64,000 bases of DNA, taken from contig JAQGOL010000029.1 of NCBI GenBank assembly GCA_028293625.1, positions 124,001 through 188,000 of the forward strand, read 5' to 3'. The stretch is from Chthoniobacteraceae bacterium (GTDB lineage: Bacteria > Verrucomicrobiota > Verrucomicrobiia > Chthoniobacterales > Chthoniobacteraceae). Numbering within the stretch: position 1 is the first letter of the stretch; each line of letters starts with the position of its first letter. Below, piece after piece: positions 44,201 through 59,200 of this stretch. Position numbers and translations under genes: made by a program. Below the pieces are notes generated by a model. The model did no database searches and was not told the DNA's origin. It saw nothing but the letters and a program-made list of their open reading frames with translations.

Positions 44201-47200
44201 CCTACTGTCGCTCAATTGGGACAAAGTCTGATTGAGCAAAATAATGTGCATCAAAGATTCTATCGACTCCGTCCGTTGCTTTTTATCCGGCCTATTCGAA
44301 TCCGTGATGGCAAAAAATTCCGGCGCGAGACCATGGGAAATGACTCAAGTGAACCCGGAGTTGCTTAAATTGGACGTCAGGAACCGACCTTCTTCCGGCA
44401 ATCAGATTAACGCCTGCGATATCCACGATATCGTCGAACCTCTACGCTTTGTTATGACTTAACCGAGAAAATCGGTGTAAGTCCCTCAGGAAAGAGAAAG
44501 AGTGCGCGATGGGGGTTTCGAACCCCCGACCCCTACCGTGTCAAGGTAATGCTCTACCACTGAGCTAACCGCGCTTTTCTCTTACGAACACCGTCCGGTG
44601 AACGTGTGGGCGTGCAAACTATTCGCCCACTCCGCTTTGACAAGATCTTTTTGCAAAGATTCCGTCCATTGTGCGACGCGGAAGGTTACGAAACGGACGG
44701 GAGGCTGACAGAGAAGGTGCTCCCTTTGCCAGGTTCGCTGACGAGAGTGGTCCTGCCTCCATGTGCGGCGACAATCTGGCTGACGAGACTTAGCCCAAGG
44801 CCGCATCCCTGGCGCGATCGGGTGAGCTTCTGATCAACCTGATGAAACGGATCAAAAATGCGGCGCCGATCGGCGCGTGCGATGCCTATCCCGTTATCGG
44901 TGACGCTGAAGATGACCGAGGCTGTTTCGCTCGCAACGCGCAACGATATTTGCTTGGGATCAGCACTGTATTTAAGGGCGTTATCGAGAAGATTGCTCAG
45001 GACGGTAAGCATCGCATCGCGGTCCGCGGCAAGCTCGGGAAGCGGTTCTTCAAGGAGGAGTTCAAATTGGACACCAGGCTCATGGAGTCGTGAATGCAGG
45101 AGCTGCACGGCGTCCTCAGCGAGGTGCCCCGGAGAAAGTGGTTGAAGTTGAAGAGCCTGGGGGTTGCGTTCAAGGCGCGATAGAGTGAGGAAATTGTCGG
45201 TCAGCCGGCTCAGGCGCAGGTTCTCGCTTGCGATCAGATCGAGGTATTCCTGGAGCTGGTTTGGGCCGCGATACCGCCCCTGGCGGAGGGTGTCGACCAG
45301 CATGCGCATTGAAGCGAGCGGGGTGCGAAGTTCATGGGCAACGGTCGCGACCGACGTATTTTTAAGCTGATCGAGCGTGAGCTGGCGCTGGACGGCCGCG
45401 GCGGCCGCGGTTGCGATCGAGAAAATCGCCACGATCGAAATACCGACCATCCAGGAATAGGTCACGACATGGTCCCTGAGGCTTTCATCAATGAACGTCT
45501 TTTCAATCAGCCAGACTTCGACGCTCCACGGAAGCGAGACTTCATGCAGGATTGACTTGGCAATGCGCGTGGAATGCCCTTCGCGGATGGTGAAATCGCC
45601 GGCAAGGAAGCGGCCGTTTTCGTCCACGACGCGCACGGCCACCTGTGGATCGAGAAGGGACTTGTAGTGGGCCAATATCTCAGGAGCGGTCCATGGACGA
45701 TCATGGGCCGCGTTTTGTTTTCCCAACGCCGCGTCCGCCCGGAGAAGGGTTTGTCCATAGGCGTTGCTCGTCCGCTCGATGACCGCAGTGCGTTCGCTAT
45801 CGATTGCGTCGATGACAAAACGGATCATCAGCACAGTCGGGATCAACGGGACGAGAACAAGGAGCAAAAGGAGGGCGCGCAGCTGCTTGGGTTTGATCTC
45901 GTGGGACATCGGAAAGGGGAAACGATGCCGAGGGCGGAGGGGCGCTCCGCCCTCGGATTGGGTTATTGTTTTACCGGCTCAAGAAGCCTGGAGCCTTTGC
46001 CGGCGTAATCCGAGACATTGAGCAGGTTTTTGGATTTGTCGTCGGTGCGGGCGATGTAACGGCGGCTGCCTGCGCCGGCGAGGAGCACCGCCGTGGCGCT
46101 GGTGTCGACGTGGACGACGATCGCTTTGATTCCGCCCCAGGTGCCGCCAGCCTCGGTTTCTTTTAATCCGTAGGTGCCGCCGCCATCGGTGTGATCAACC
46201 ACCAGTGGCCATTCGGAGTCCGACGTGGTGTTTAATCCGGCAACGTAAGCCCAATGGTTCTCGCCTGCCTTCAGGATTTCAGCGGGCGAGGAGATGTTGT
46301 TGTCAGCCGATTTTCCCACCGGCGAGCCGGCTACGGAGAAAATCTTCTCGTTTTTGAGGTAGTTGGGGAAGAGGCAGCGGAAAGCGTCGTTGGCGCTGCT
46401 GATGTTTTCGCCTGTATCGCTTCTTTCAGAGGGATATGCGCCATCGTGGTCTTGCGCATAAAGCTGCAAGGAAAGGGCGACCTGGCGGGCATCGGCGGTC
46501 GCACGCGAGATCTTTCCGTTCTTAAGCGCCCCGATCAGTGCCGGGCTCGCGATGCTGGCCAAAATCGCGATGATGGAGATGACAACCAGCAGTTCAATCA
46601 GGGTGAATGCCGGCGATTTACGATGGGAGATTTTCATGTTCTGTGGATTTCGTGTTTTTCATGAATGGCCGCGGAATTGCGTCATTCATGGGCACGAGCA
46701 GAACAGGGAAATGTTCCCAATTGGTTACCGCGCGGTTCGCGGTTGGATATATCGCCTTTCCCGGATGGATCGCTTTGGTTATTTCGCCCAGTTATCGCGA
46801 AGGGTGATCGTGCGGTTAAAGACCGCGGTGTCGCGGGAATCGAGGCAGAAATAACCGAGCCGCTCGAACTGGAAACGATCGGCCGGAGCCGCATTGAGCA
46901 GGGACGGTTCAAGGCGCGCGCTGACCACGGAGAGCGAGTTCGGATTGATGAACTGTAAAAAATCGCGGCCGTCGCCATCGGGTTCCGCGTGGGTAAAGAG
47001 CCGGTCGTAAAGGCGCACCTCGGCCTCTATGGCATGCTGCGCGCTGACCCAGTGAATAGTCCCCTTGATCTTGCGGCCTGAATTCGCGCCGCCTGTTTTG
47101 GAATCGAGATCGGCGGTGCAGCGCAGTTCAACGATATTTCCCGCATCATCCTTCACGATTTCCTCGCATTTGATGATGTAGGCGTACTTGAGCCGCACCT

Positions 47201-50200
47201 CGCCACCGGGCCGGAGCCGGAAATATTTCGGCGCGGGCACTTCCATAAAATCGTCCGACTCGATGTAGAGCTCGCGGCTGAAAGGAATTTTACGAGTGCC
47301 GGTGGAGGGATCCTCGGGATTATTGGTGGCATCGAGTTCTTCCACCTGGCCTTCGGGATAATTGGTGATGACAACCTTCAGCGGGCGCAGCACAGCAAGG
47401 CGGCGTTGAGCGCGGCTGTTGAGATCGCTGCGGATGGCGTGTTCGAGCACTGCGACGTCGGTTAACCCGTTGTATTTGGTAACGCCGATGTTATAGGCAA
47501 AATGGCGCAGCGCTTCAGGCGTGACACCGCGGCGGCGCATCCCGGAGATGGTCGGCATCCGGGGATCGTCCCAGGCGCTCACGACTCCTTCCTTAACCAG
47601 TTGCATGAGCTTGCGTTTGCTCATGATGGTGTAGGTGAGGCTGAGCCGCGCAAATTCGTATTGGCGTGGAGGCGGTTGGGGCACGGGCAGGCTGCCGAGG
47701 ATCCAATCGTAAAGCGGCCGATGGACTTCAAACTCCAGCGTGCAGATGGAATGCGAAACGGCCTCTACTGAATCGCTTAAACAATGCGCAAAATCGTACA
47801 TCGGATAAATGCACCATGCGTTGCCAGTGTGATGATGCTCAGCGTGCCGGATCCGATAGAGCAGGGGATCGCGCAGCCAGACATTCGGTGCTTCCATGTC
47901 GATTTTAGCGCGGAGCGTCCGGGCGCCATTGGGAAATTCACCAGCCTTCATCCGGGCAAAAAGATCGAGGCTCTCCTCAATGGGCCGATCCCGGAAAGGA
48001 CTTGGAATGCCGGGGCGATCAGGGCCTCCACGGTATCTGTCAGTCTCTTCGGGGGAAAGATCGCAGACATACGCCTTGCCGGCGCGGATGAGTTCGACGG
48101 CGTAATCGTAGATTTTTTGGAAATAATCGCTCGCGTAGAACGGCTCGGCCTCCGGATCGGTGGCAAGGATTTCGCAAGCGTCTATGTCCCCTTTTTTCTT
48201 AAAACGGAGGAACTCATCGGCCCAGCCGCCAATGAGCCATCGCACATCGGTTGTAATCGAGTCGACGTATTCGACTTCTTCTTTGGTTGGATTGGTGTCG
48301 TCCATCCGCAAATGGCAGACGCCGCCAAATTCCCGTGCGATGCCGAAGTTGAGGCAGATCGCTTTTGCATGTCCGATATGCAGGTAGCCGTTGGGCTCGG
48401 GGGGGAACCGGGTGACAACCTGCGCATATTTGCCAGCCGCCAGATCGGCGGCAACGATGTCGCGAATGAAATCGGAGGGCTCGGGCGGGGCGGCAGTGGT
48501 CTCGGTGCTCATAGAATGGGAGCGGAGTTCTTAGCCACGGATCGGCGCCGCGCAAACACGGAATTTTGAGAACCACCGCGAGGAATCGTGCAACGCAAGC
48601 CGATGGTACAAAGAAACGCGGAGCAACCTTGTGGGCTGCTCCGCGCTTTTTCGAACTCAAGATCTTTTAGAGGCCCTTGATCCGCACGGCGCGGAACATC
48701 ACCGGATCGCTGTGGCCGGCGAATCCGAAAAAGCCGGTGGAGCGATCCTTGCCGGGATGGGCGCTCTTGCCCATCACGCTGGCCATGTCGATTTTACTGA
48801 GATCGGTATTGAGGATAACGGTGCCGTTTAATTCCACCTTGATTGTGGAACCTTTGACGGTGACTTCCTGGAAATTCCATTCGCCGATCGGATGCTGGTA
48901 GCCGCGCTGCGCTGCGACCATTCCATAAACCGAGCCATGCGCCTGCCGCGGATCAATTGCCCCGCGCACTTTCTCGTAATTGTCATCGAGCACCTGAAGC
49001 TCGGTCATTCCCTGGTAAGCGGCATCACCATCGAGCGGGCAGCGAATCGCCAGGCCGTTGTTCCCGCCGGGCGGCAGTTTGAATTCCACACGGGCGACAA
49101 AATCGCTGTATTCGTCCTTGGTAAGAAGGTTGCCGCCTTTGCCTGGTTTGCAGACAATCGCGCCCTCTTTCACCTCATAGTTCTCCACGGCGCCCTGCCA
49201 GCCGGTCAGATCGTTGCCGTTAAAAAGCGGTTTAAAACCTTCCTCGGCGCGGCTCGAGAGCGTCTTGTTGGCCTCCTCGCTGCCGATTTCACGGATGAAA
49301 ACGTTGCGCCAGCGGATTTCTCCGCCGTGGGTCTGGAGTTCGATCGGGCCGCGTGCCGGGAGCGCCGTGGCGCGGTCGTAATAGTTTTCCATAACGGCGT
49401 TGTCGACCACCTGTTTGTCGTTGAGCCAAACACTCACGCGCGAGCCGATCATGACGATCCGGAACTTGTTCCATTCGCCAAATGGCTTGTCGGCTTTGAC
49501 CGATGGATCTTTGCCCGGAGCGCCCGCGCTGTTGTTCCAAAGGCCGCCCGAACCTTTATCCGCGCCGAGGCTGAACTTGGCAGGCTCGGTCGAATCCCAG
49601 ATTTGAACCTGCGGTGCGCCGCGGAGGTAGATGCCGGAATCGGCCAGGGGAACGGTTTTATATTCGATAAGCAATTCGAAGTCGCCGTAATCCTTCTCGG
49701 TGGTGGCGTAATCGCCCTGCCCATCATTGACGAGTTCATCGCCTTCAGCCTTCCAGTGGGCCTTCATGGTGGAGGTCCATTTTTCGATCTGCGCGGCGCG
49801 CTGGGCTTCGGGCATGGCGGCCAGTTTGCGAGGATCGAACGTGCTGCCTCCGCGCCATCCGGCGAGGTCTTTGCCGTTAAAAAGCGCGGTAAACCCGGTG
49901 GGCGGCTGCACTTCGGCGAGCACTGAGGTGCCGTTGAGTGCCGCCATGGCAAGCGCGGCTCCAAGGAAGCAGGAGGCGAATTGACGATAGGAGGAGGGAA
50001 AATTCATAGGAAAACAGCGGTCGTACAGGATTTGGAAGGGTGAATCAACTGAGTGAGTCAAAGTGACCGGCCACACGCCTTACTTCTTAGCTCCAACGTG
50101 GCGGGATTACGGCGAAAGGAGGGAGCGACCGGCGGAAAAAGGCAATGCAAGGGGCATAATTTGCCGGGATCGCAATTGAGGAGAGCCATGGGCTTGATCC

Positions 50201-53200
50201 CTGCTGCGAATGCCGCATCCCATGTTCCAATCCCAACCCACCGGACCGAATGCGCGCTCGGCCAACTGCGCGCGTATCGCGGCGATCGTCGTCATGGTTG
50301 TTGGCGCGGGAGTACTTTTTGGATGGGCTTTGGATAGCGCGATCCTAAAGAGTGTGGTGCCCGGGCTTGAATCGATGAAGGCCAACACGGCAGTTTGTTT
50401 GATTCTGTGCGGTTTTTCGCTCTGGCTTGCCGAGTCGCGTTCGAATCCAGGAGTCGTGGCCGCGCGTTTGGCGGCGGTGCTCGTGATCGTGATTGGCGCG
50501 ATCACCTTGGTTGAGCATGAGACCGGATGGAATCTGGGAATTGATGAGCTCATCGTGCGCGATCCCAATGGGGCTCCGCATTTTGGCGGACGAATGGCGT
50601 TGCTCAGCTCAATTGCTTTCCTTCTTTTCGGCACCGCGCTCTGGCTGATTCAGAGCGGACGTTCCATTGCCCTGGCGCAAGCCCTCAGTCTGATCGCGGT
50701 GCTTGGTTCGATGGCGATCCTGCTTGGATATTGTTACCATGCACCCATCCTTTTTCTGCCGAGCATGCGGCCGGCCATGGCGCTTCATACCGCGCTCGCC
50801 TTCCTGATTCTGGGCGCCGGAGTGATCAGCAGCCGCTGGGAGTCCGGCATCATGATGGTGTTCAGCAATCAGACAGCGAGCGCGGTCATGGCGCGCCGGC
50901 TTGTTCCCGCCGCGCTTTTGGCGCCGCCTCTCGTGGGGGCTCTCTGTTTGTGGGGGCAACGCCAGGGATTCTATGGCACCGAATCGGGAGTCGCGCTTTT
51001 TGCCGTCTTAAATGCTGCGGTGCTTTTGGTGGCGCTTTGGCGGCGAGCCCAATCGGTTTATCAACTTGATAACGAGAGGCAATCGGTCAGCGACAAATTA
51101 CGTTTTAGCCAGGAGCGGCACCAATTTCAAGCCGAGGCGATGCCGCAGATTGTCTGGACGGCAAATCCGGCCGGCGCGCTGACCCACACCAACGGGCGCT
51201 GGTGGGATTACTCGGGTCAATCGCTGGAGGAAAGCCTGGGTAAAGGCTGGGTAAAAGCGCTGCACCCGGACGACGTGAACGTTTCAATCGAAAGCTGGAA
51301 GGAAGCGCTCGAAAGCGGTCAGCGGTTTGAGATGGAATATCGGTTGCGCCGCGCGTCGGATCAGACATTCCGCTGGCATCTGGCACGGGCGATTCCGTTG
51401 CGCGATTCCAACGGCGAAATTGTCGAATGGATCGGCACCTGCACCGACATTGATGACCAGAAAAAAATCGGGGAAGCGCTGCGAAAAGGGCATGACGAGC
51501 TGGGCGATCGTGTGCGGGAGCGGACCTCGCAGTTGGCCGAGGCGAATGAACTTCTGAAGGCGGAAGTCGCGGAACGCAAAAGAGTCGAAAGCAAGCTGCG
51601 CGAGACTTCCACCCTGCAGCGCGCCATCCTCGACAGCGCCAATTATTCGATCATTTCCACCGATTCCCGCGGGCTGATCCGCACGTTCAACGCGCGCGCA
51701 GTCCATTCCCTCGGTTATACCCGCTCCGATGTGGTGGGAAAACGCGGAGCCCTCTTTTTTCACGACCCGGAAGAAATCGCGAATCGGGCGCGGCAGCTTT
51801 CCAAAGAGCTCGAACAATCGATTGAGCCTGGATTTGAAGTATTGGCGGCCAAGGCGCGCATGGGGTTGGTCGATGAAAATGAATGGTCCTATGTCCGCAA
51901 CGACGGGAGCCGGTTCCCGGCATTGTTGAGTGTGACGGCGATCCGCGATGTGGATGGCGCCGTGAGCGGCTACCTGACGGTTGGACGCGATATCACCGAC
52001 CGCCGCCGGATCGAAGCCGAGCTCAAGAAAACCAAGGAGGCGGCCGAGAGTGCCAATCACGCCAAAAGCGAATTTCTGGCCAATATGAGCCACGAGATCC
52101 GCACCCCAATGAATGGGATTATTGGAATGACCGATCTGGTGCTCGATTTGGAACTCTCCCCGATGGTGCGGGAGTATCTGCTTCTGGTGCGTACATCGGC
52201 CGATGCGCTTTTGTCGCTGGTCAATCGGATTCTCGATTTTTCGAAGATCGAAGCCGGCAAACTTGATTTGGAGTGCACGGAGTTCAGCGTTCGCAGCTGT
52301 CTGGAAGACGCGCATCTCTTTCTGGCCCCGCTGGCTGCCGCCAAAGGACTCTCCCTCACCTGGCAGATCGACAGGGAGCTGCCCGAAACATTGACAGGCG
52401 ATCCGGCCCGCTTGCGGCAGATCGTTTTGAACCTCATCGACAATGCCATCAAATTCACGGGAAAAGGAAAGGTGGAGATGCAGGTCGCCGTGTTCCGCAG
52501 AGAAGCAAAAAGCGTGATGCTCGAGTTTTCCATTTCGGACACCGGCATCGGGATCGCGCCCGAGAATCAACGCCGCATTTTCGAACCGTTCGCACAGGCC
52601 GATGGGTCGACGACGCGGCATTACGGTGGAAGCGGCCTGGGACTCACCATTTCATCCAAAATTATTGAGCAAATGGGCGGGCTGGTTTCGGTGGAAAGCG
52701 AAGTGGGCAGGGGAAGCACTTTTCGGTTTACCGCGCGGTTTGGGTTGCCGGCTTCGGATAATGCCACGGTGAAGGCAGCGCTGGCGCGCCAGGAACCGAT
52801 CGCGGGAATAGCATCAAGCGGTGATCCGATACGGATTCTGGTGGCGGAGGATAATTTGGTGAACCAGAAAGTGATCCGCGCGATTTTGGAGAAATGGGGG
52901 CATCGCCTGCTGCTCGTCCATAATGGAGCTCAAGCCGTGGCGGCTCATGCGCGTGAACATTTTGACCTGATCCTGATGGATATCCAGATGCCTGAAATGG
53001 ATGGGCTCGAGGCGACGGCCGCGATTCGCAAAAAAGAGGCCGGGTCCGGCGTGCGCACGCCGGTGGTGGCAATGACGGCCCATGCAATGAAAGGCGACAA
53101 GGATCGCTGCCTGGCGGGCGGAATGGATGACTATATCTCCAAGCCGTTTGATACCCGCGACTTGCATCGCATTGTGACAACACTTGGCTATGGCGTGTCT

Positions 53201-56200
53201 CAAAATAAACCGGTCCTCGCACGCATAGTTGTCGATCGCGCCGTGCTTTTGGAAGAGCTTGGAGACGATCAGGAACTTCTGGAAAGCATCGTCGAGATCT
53301 TTCTCGAAAGCACGCCCGAGTTGCTTGTCAAACTGCGCGAAGCGGTTGCTGCAAACGATGCCGAGCTCCTGGAAAAAACCGCGCACTGCCTGAAGGATTC
53401 CGTGGCGCAGTTTGGCGCGGTACGGGCGCTTGAACTCACCCAGCAACTTGAATCCGCCGGGAATCGAAAAGCCATGACTCAAGCCGGCTCCATCCTCAGG
53501 GCGCTCGATCGTGAAATGGAGCAGGTCCGAGACGCCATCCGATCGATGGCCTGAAAACGCCTTCCTGTTTCAGTAATTGTCGGAGGAAGGTGGCTCGTCG
53601 GCTTCTTCGGTCAACGCTTTGGTAAGCGATTCCTGGAACATCAAAAAGCGTTTGGTCACAAAGAGCGGATCGCGCTGTTCATTGCCATCGACGTACATCT
53701 CGATGAATTCCTCGATGGAGAGATCCTCGTAATCTTCGGGATCAACTTCCCAGAGTTTATCCGAAAAAGCCACTTTGTGCGTGGCTTCAAAGCAGGAAAG
53801 CGCCAGTTCAAAATCGAGATCGTCGAATTCGTCGCAGAAGATTTCCCCGATCGTGGTGCTTGAATCGCACTGCAACAAGTCGTCGCTAATGAAATGCAGG
53901 ATCGAGATAAATGAGGTGACAAAGTAATGCATGAATTCTTTCGACGATGGCGGCGGCGTTACTGCTTATTTCTTTGGGGCAACGGCGCTCGCAATAAAGT
54001 CCATAAACGCCTTGTGCTGCTCTTTGACCAGAGCCGCCGGACCGGTCATTTTGACAAAAACGTCGCCTTCGGGGTTTTCGATGATGGCGCCCAGCAGTCC
54101 GTAATCTGAAAGCGTCGTGGTCGGGCCGCCGGGCATTCCGCTGTTAAAGGCGCCTTCGGTCGATACGACCGTCACTTTTGTGCCATTGATCTGCTGCGGC
54201 TCCACCTTTGCCGCGCCTTCTTTGCTTTGGAATTGAGCGATCCAGCGTTTGGCATTGGCATCGACACCGCCGCCGCTGCCTGGTCCAAAATGGAAAAAGG
54301 TAATGTCAGCCGCCTGATCCTTTTCTTTCCCGGCAATTTTGAGCTGCGCCTTGCGCATGGGCGAATTGACGGGAATCCAGCTCCAGGAAGCCGGGCGCTG
54401 GAACTTCAGTGCGCCGACGTCAAACGTGGCGGGATCGTCCGCGCGAACATCAGTGAAAGCAACGGTGAGCAGTGCGGCGGCAAGGATGGATCGGAGGTGC
54501 ATTCCAGAAGCTTTAGAGCGTCCATCGCAACGCTGCAAGAGGGGAGGTGCGTCGTGAAATTTCCATCGCTTCCCGTATCGGGGCGGCCTTTGCACCGGAG
54601 CCGGTGCGAAGCGCGCGCTTCGCTAGAGCTTCTCCTTTTGAAACGCTTTTATCTCGGTTAAGAAATCAGCAAGAGCCGGGGCGCTCCTGGCGTAACGCAG
54701 TTGCACGTAAAGCGCGCCGATTTTTCGGATCAGAACTGCCTGCGCGGGAAAATGGCACGCAGCGCGCTCGGTGAAGTCCGAAGCGCCTTCAAACGCGGGC
54801 CGGGGAAGCCCGGAGGCGGCCAGCTTTTTGCAAAACCGGCTGTATTCGCGCACCGCAACATCTTCCTGAGGCCAGGGACGCCGGATCCGCAGTGAAAGGA
54901 TGATGAAACAGACACCGGCCGTCATCGCAATCCACGGGAGCGGGGAAAGCCAGCTCGGCTCGCCAAACCCAAGGAACGAGACAAGGGATCGCTGGCTTTC
55001 TTCATCAAAACTTAGGACGCGCAGATCCCATTGATAATTGAGACTGTCCCAGGCGAGGCGGAGGCGGCTTAAAAAGCGGCCCGTAAAACTGGTTGAATCG
55101 GTCCTGGTCTGGGAATCATCGTCGCGAGAACGCGACTCAAGAAAAGAAGTCAGCCCCGATTGGATGCGCCCCGGCGCGATCGCATCGACGGGATCGACGC
55201 GAGCCCAGCCCCGGCCATTGAGCCAGACTTCGCACCAGGCATGGGCGTCGCACTGGCGCACGATGACGTAGCCGCCCAAGGCATTGAACTCGCCGCCATG
55301 GAACCCGATGACAACTCGCGCGGGAATACCGGCAATCCGCATAAGCGAGGCAAACGCTCCGGCGTAATGCTCGCAGAAACCGCTTCTGCGTACAAAAAGG
55401 AATTGGTCAAGAGCATCGCCCGAGTAACGCCCCGGGGTGAGGGTATAGCTGAAGTTCTCGGTTTGGAAAAATTTCAATGCGCTTTCAACCACGCCCTGTT
55501 CTTTTGCCGACCCCTTTACCCAGGAAGCCACGAGCGCCTGGATGCGCGGGGAAACGTTGGACGGCTTTTGGAGAGCGGCTACCAGATGTTCAGGAAAAAG
55601 TTTCGTCTCGCGATTCTCGGGCCGCGACACGACGCTGTAACGCAGCGATTTATTGACCGGCTTGATGCTTTGCAGGTAACCGCCCGCTTCCTGCGTGGTC
55701 TTGGAAACCTCGTTCATGGGCCGGTCAAGGGCGAAGATCCATCGGCCGCCATGCGGTTCCATCACAATTTGCTGGCGGATGGCGGGTCCGGTGAGCGGGA
55801 TACTGTCGGCCTCAAGACGGAGCCCGCCGCGCAGCCACGTCAGTCCGTCGCCGCGCCAGAGCACGCCGCCGCGCCAGTACATCTGGGAGGTGGACGGCAT
55901 GTTTTGATCCGGAAACTCCACCCGAAAAACCGGCCTGTCGCTCAGGGCAAGAGTCGCCACGCTGCCAGGCTCCATCTTTTCGCTCATCGCCCGCTGATTG
56001 GTGATCCCGTTGCTGAAGGTAAACTGGTAGCCGCCGTAAGTTCGCGGGAAAAAGAGGAAGAGAAGCAGAATGAGCGGCGAGCCCTGAAGCAACATCGTGC
56101 CTGTTAACTTCACCGAGTTGCCAAATCCGCGCGCTCCCTTGAATCGGCCTCCCTTTTTAAGCGGATTCTCGGCGGAGCCGGGACCCCGGTGAAACCGGAT

Positions 56201-59200
56201 CAGGGCGGCGGTCAGGATCAGGCCGACCGTGCCGACGTAGAGCCAGCTGCGGAGGTCCTGGGAAAAAAATAGCCCGCATAGGGCAACAAACCACCCGAGC
56301 ATCGCCAGGACCTGGAAATCGTGGATCGTATTGGTTTCAAGCAGCTTAAGGGAAAGCAGGACGAAAAGGATCCCAAGGCCCGGTTCAATCCCAACCATTG
56401 AGCCGTAGATAAGTCCGATCACTCCCAGGCCCCCGCCCAGCAAAACCAGTTTGATCGGCATGGAAGGAAGCCGCGTTCCTTTTACATTGATCCAAAGCCG
56501 CGTGATCAGCGCGGCGAAAAACATCGCGGTTGCAACCGGCGGCATCCGGTCCAGGAGAGGGACAGCACCGAGAAAGAGTCCCAAGCAAATCGCCGCCAGC
56601 GAGTCGGTTCGGACCACCGAATGCGGGTTGCGTAAGTCATTGGCACGGGGCAGGGGAACCGGCTCGCTTCGAGGAGGGAGTGGCTCCGCGCGCTCCGTAA
56701 GCGATGGTGGAAAGGCGGCGAGCGCACGCAAACATTCGTGAAAATGCGCCGGTCCATGATCGGGCCGGATCGTTGAACTGCCCGAGGAGTCTGTGGAGGA
56801 TTCCGTCAGCTTGGGAAGCGTCAGGGAATAGGTGGCGCCGCTTTGTTCGGCTTGGATGACCCAACGCGTCAGCTGGCTCAGTCGCGCCTCCCAAGGCAGC
56901 GCCCCGAGAGTGTGCCAGTCGAGGCGTATCACATCGTCCGTGTCGCCGGCCCATTGTTTGACCAAAAGGGGCTGTCCACGGGCGGCCGCTTTCCAGTCGA
57001 TGTGGCGTTGCGATTCTCCCTGCCGATAAGCGCGGGTGCCCGAGAAATCGTCGCCATCGCTGCGGATGCCGTCGGGCAGATGTTTTGAGGGCGACTGGGA
57101 CTGGGGCAGCGGCAGATTGCCGTCGGGTTTCGGATAGACGAAATGAAGTTGAACGAGTTGGTCCGGACGGATCGCGGTGATAAAGCCCATCGGGTAAATG
57201 GTGCTGAGTTCAACCTCGACCGTTTCAAACCGGCCGCGTTCCTCGGCCCGGATCCAGAGCAGCGAGCGTTGCGGCGATTCGAATCGAATTTCATCAAAAG
57301 GCGCCGCCTGATGGCCGGTCGCGCTGGTGACTCGCAGGCCCGGGTGGCCGTGCCGGCGCCGCCGCCGCGCGGTTCCCACCAATGGGATGCCAATATCCTC
57401 GCCTAAAAAAACCGGGGCGATCGGTTCGGCGCTCAAAGCGACACCATAGACATTGACCCAGGCGTGAACGATCGAGACCGTCGCCAGGCTCGCCAGGACA
57501 AAACCAAGCAGATAGACTGCGGAATTACTTTGGCTGGCCGCTGCATACCACATCGCAATCAGGATTGCGGCCAGCCCGAGGGCGTTGCGGTTCGGGCGCA
57601 GACGAAAACGTCTCATGAAATGCTTGGGGCGGTGGGACCGGTCTGAAGGTTCCTCAATGCGAGCATTCACTTTGAGGAGTTCTCATGCTCAGGGAACGGG
57701 CACTGTCTTGAGCAGGCTTTGCGCCAGGGCGCGGCCCGATTCGCCGCTTGATTCCAGATCCTGTCCAAGCCGATGCGCCATTACCGCGATGCCGACCGCC
57801 TGGACATCTTCAGGCAACACCATCTCGCGACCTTGCATCAACGCCCATGCTTTCGACGCGCGCAGCATGGCAAGGCCCGCTCGAGGGGAAAGCCCGGTGC
57901 GATGACGAAGTCGGCTCGCTTCAAGAAGATCCTGAAGGTAATCAAGCAGCGCGGCCGAAGCATGGACCTCTTGCACCGCGTGTTGAATCTCACGCAGGGT
58001 CTCCGCGTTGAGACTCGGTTGGAGATCCTTTAAAAGCTGGCGCCGATCGAGTCCAAGCAACAATGCGCGTTCGCTGGCACGATCGGGAACGCCCAGGCCG
58101 ATTCGCATTAAAAACCGGTCAAGCTGCGATTCCGGCAGGGGAAATGTGCCGATCTGATTCTGCGGGTTCTGCGTGGCCAGGACAAAAAATGGTTCCGGCA
58201 GCGGATGCGTGGCTCCGTCGGCGGTAACCTGATTTTCCTCCATCGCTTCCAGCAGCGCACTTTGGGTCTTGGGAGTGGCGCGGTTGACTTCGTCAATCAG
58301 CACGACCTGGGAAAAAAGCGGTCCTGCGTGGAAGACAAACCGCTGCTGTTCGCGATCAAAAATCGAGTTGCCCAGGATGTCCGCTGGCAATAGGTCGCTC
58401 GTAAACTGGACGCGCCGGAACTGCAGCCCGATTGAGCGCGCCAGCGCATGGGAAAGGGTGGTTTTGCCCACGCCCGGAATATCTTCAATGAGCAGATGTC
58501 CGCGGGCAAGCAGACACGCAACAGACAATTGAACGGCCTCGTTTTTGCCAACAATGATTTCGCCGATTTGGGAAATGAGGGTCTCGATGCGGGTTTTCAC
58601 GTGTGCCGAACTTCATTGGCGGCCGGTTCGGTGTCCAGTCACAAGCCAGTGCCGTTGTGATCAAAATCGTAGCCGCCTTCAAAGAGGTCGGGCCAAACCG
58701 GTGCCAAGCGTTGCGGTCGGGCCAGACTTCCTGTGCGGTTTGACACAACGGTCTGAAACTTTGCCTATCCATTTCTAATAATTATCTTAGGAGTGGGTAT
58801 TCAGACCTGCCGCATTTTTTAAACCGAGCGCCCCTTATCCGGGCTTTTTTCGGCAACTGCATCCGGGGAAGCCCCCCGAACGTTCTCCCACAATTCCCCC
58901 CTTCATATTAATGTTCACGCCCCCCATTTGCCGCTTTGCCGCGTTCATTTTTTTATTCACCACCCTGTGCGCCGGCTCGCTTCGTGCCAATCCGGTCATC
59001 TCGGAAATCATGGCCGACAACGTCACCGCCATCGCGGATGAGGACGGGGTATATTCAGATTGGATTGAAATTTATAATCCGGGCGCAACGGCTGTTAGCC
59101 TCGTTAACTGGTGCCTGACCGATAATTCCACCAATTTGACCAAATGGCGTTTTCCGGACGTCACGCTCGGTGCGGGTCAGTTTATGGTGGTGTGGGCTTC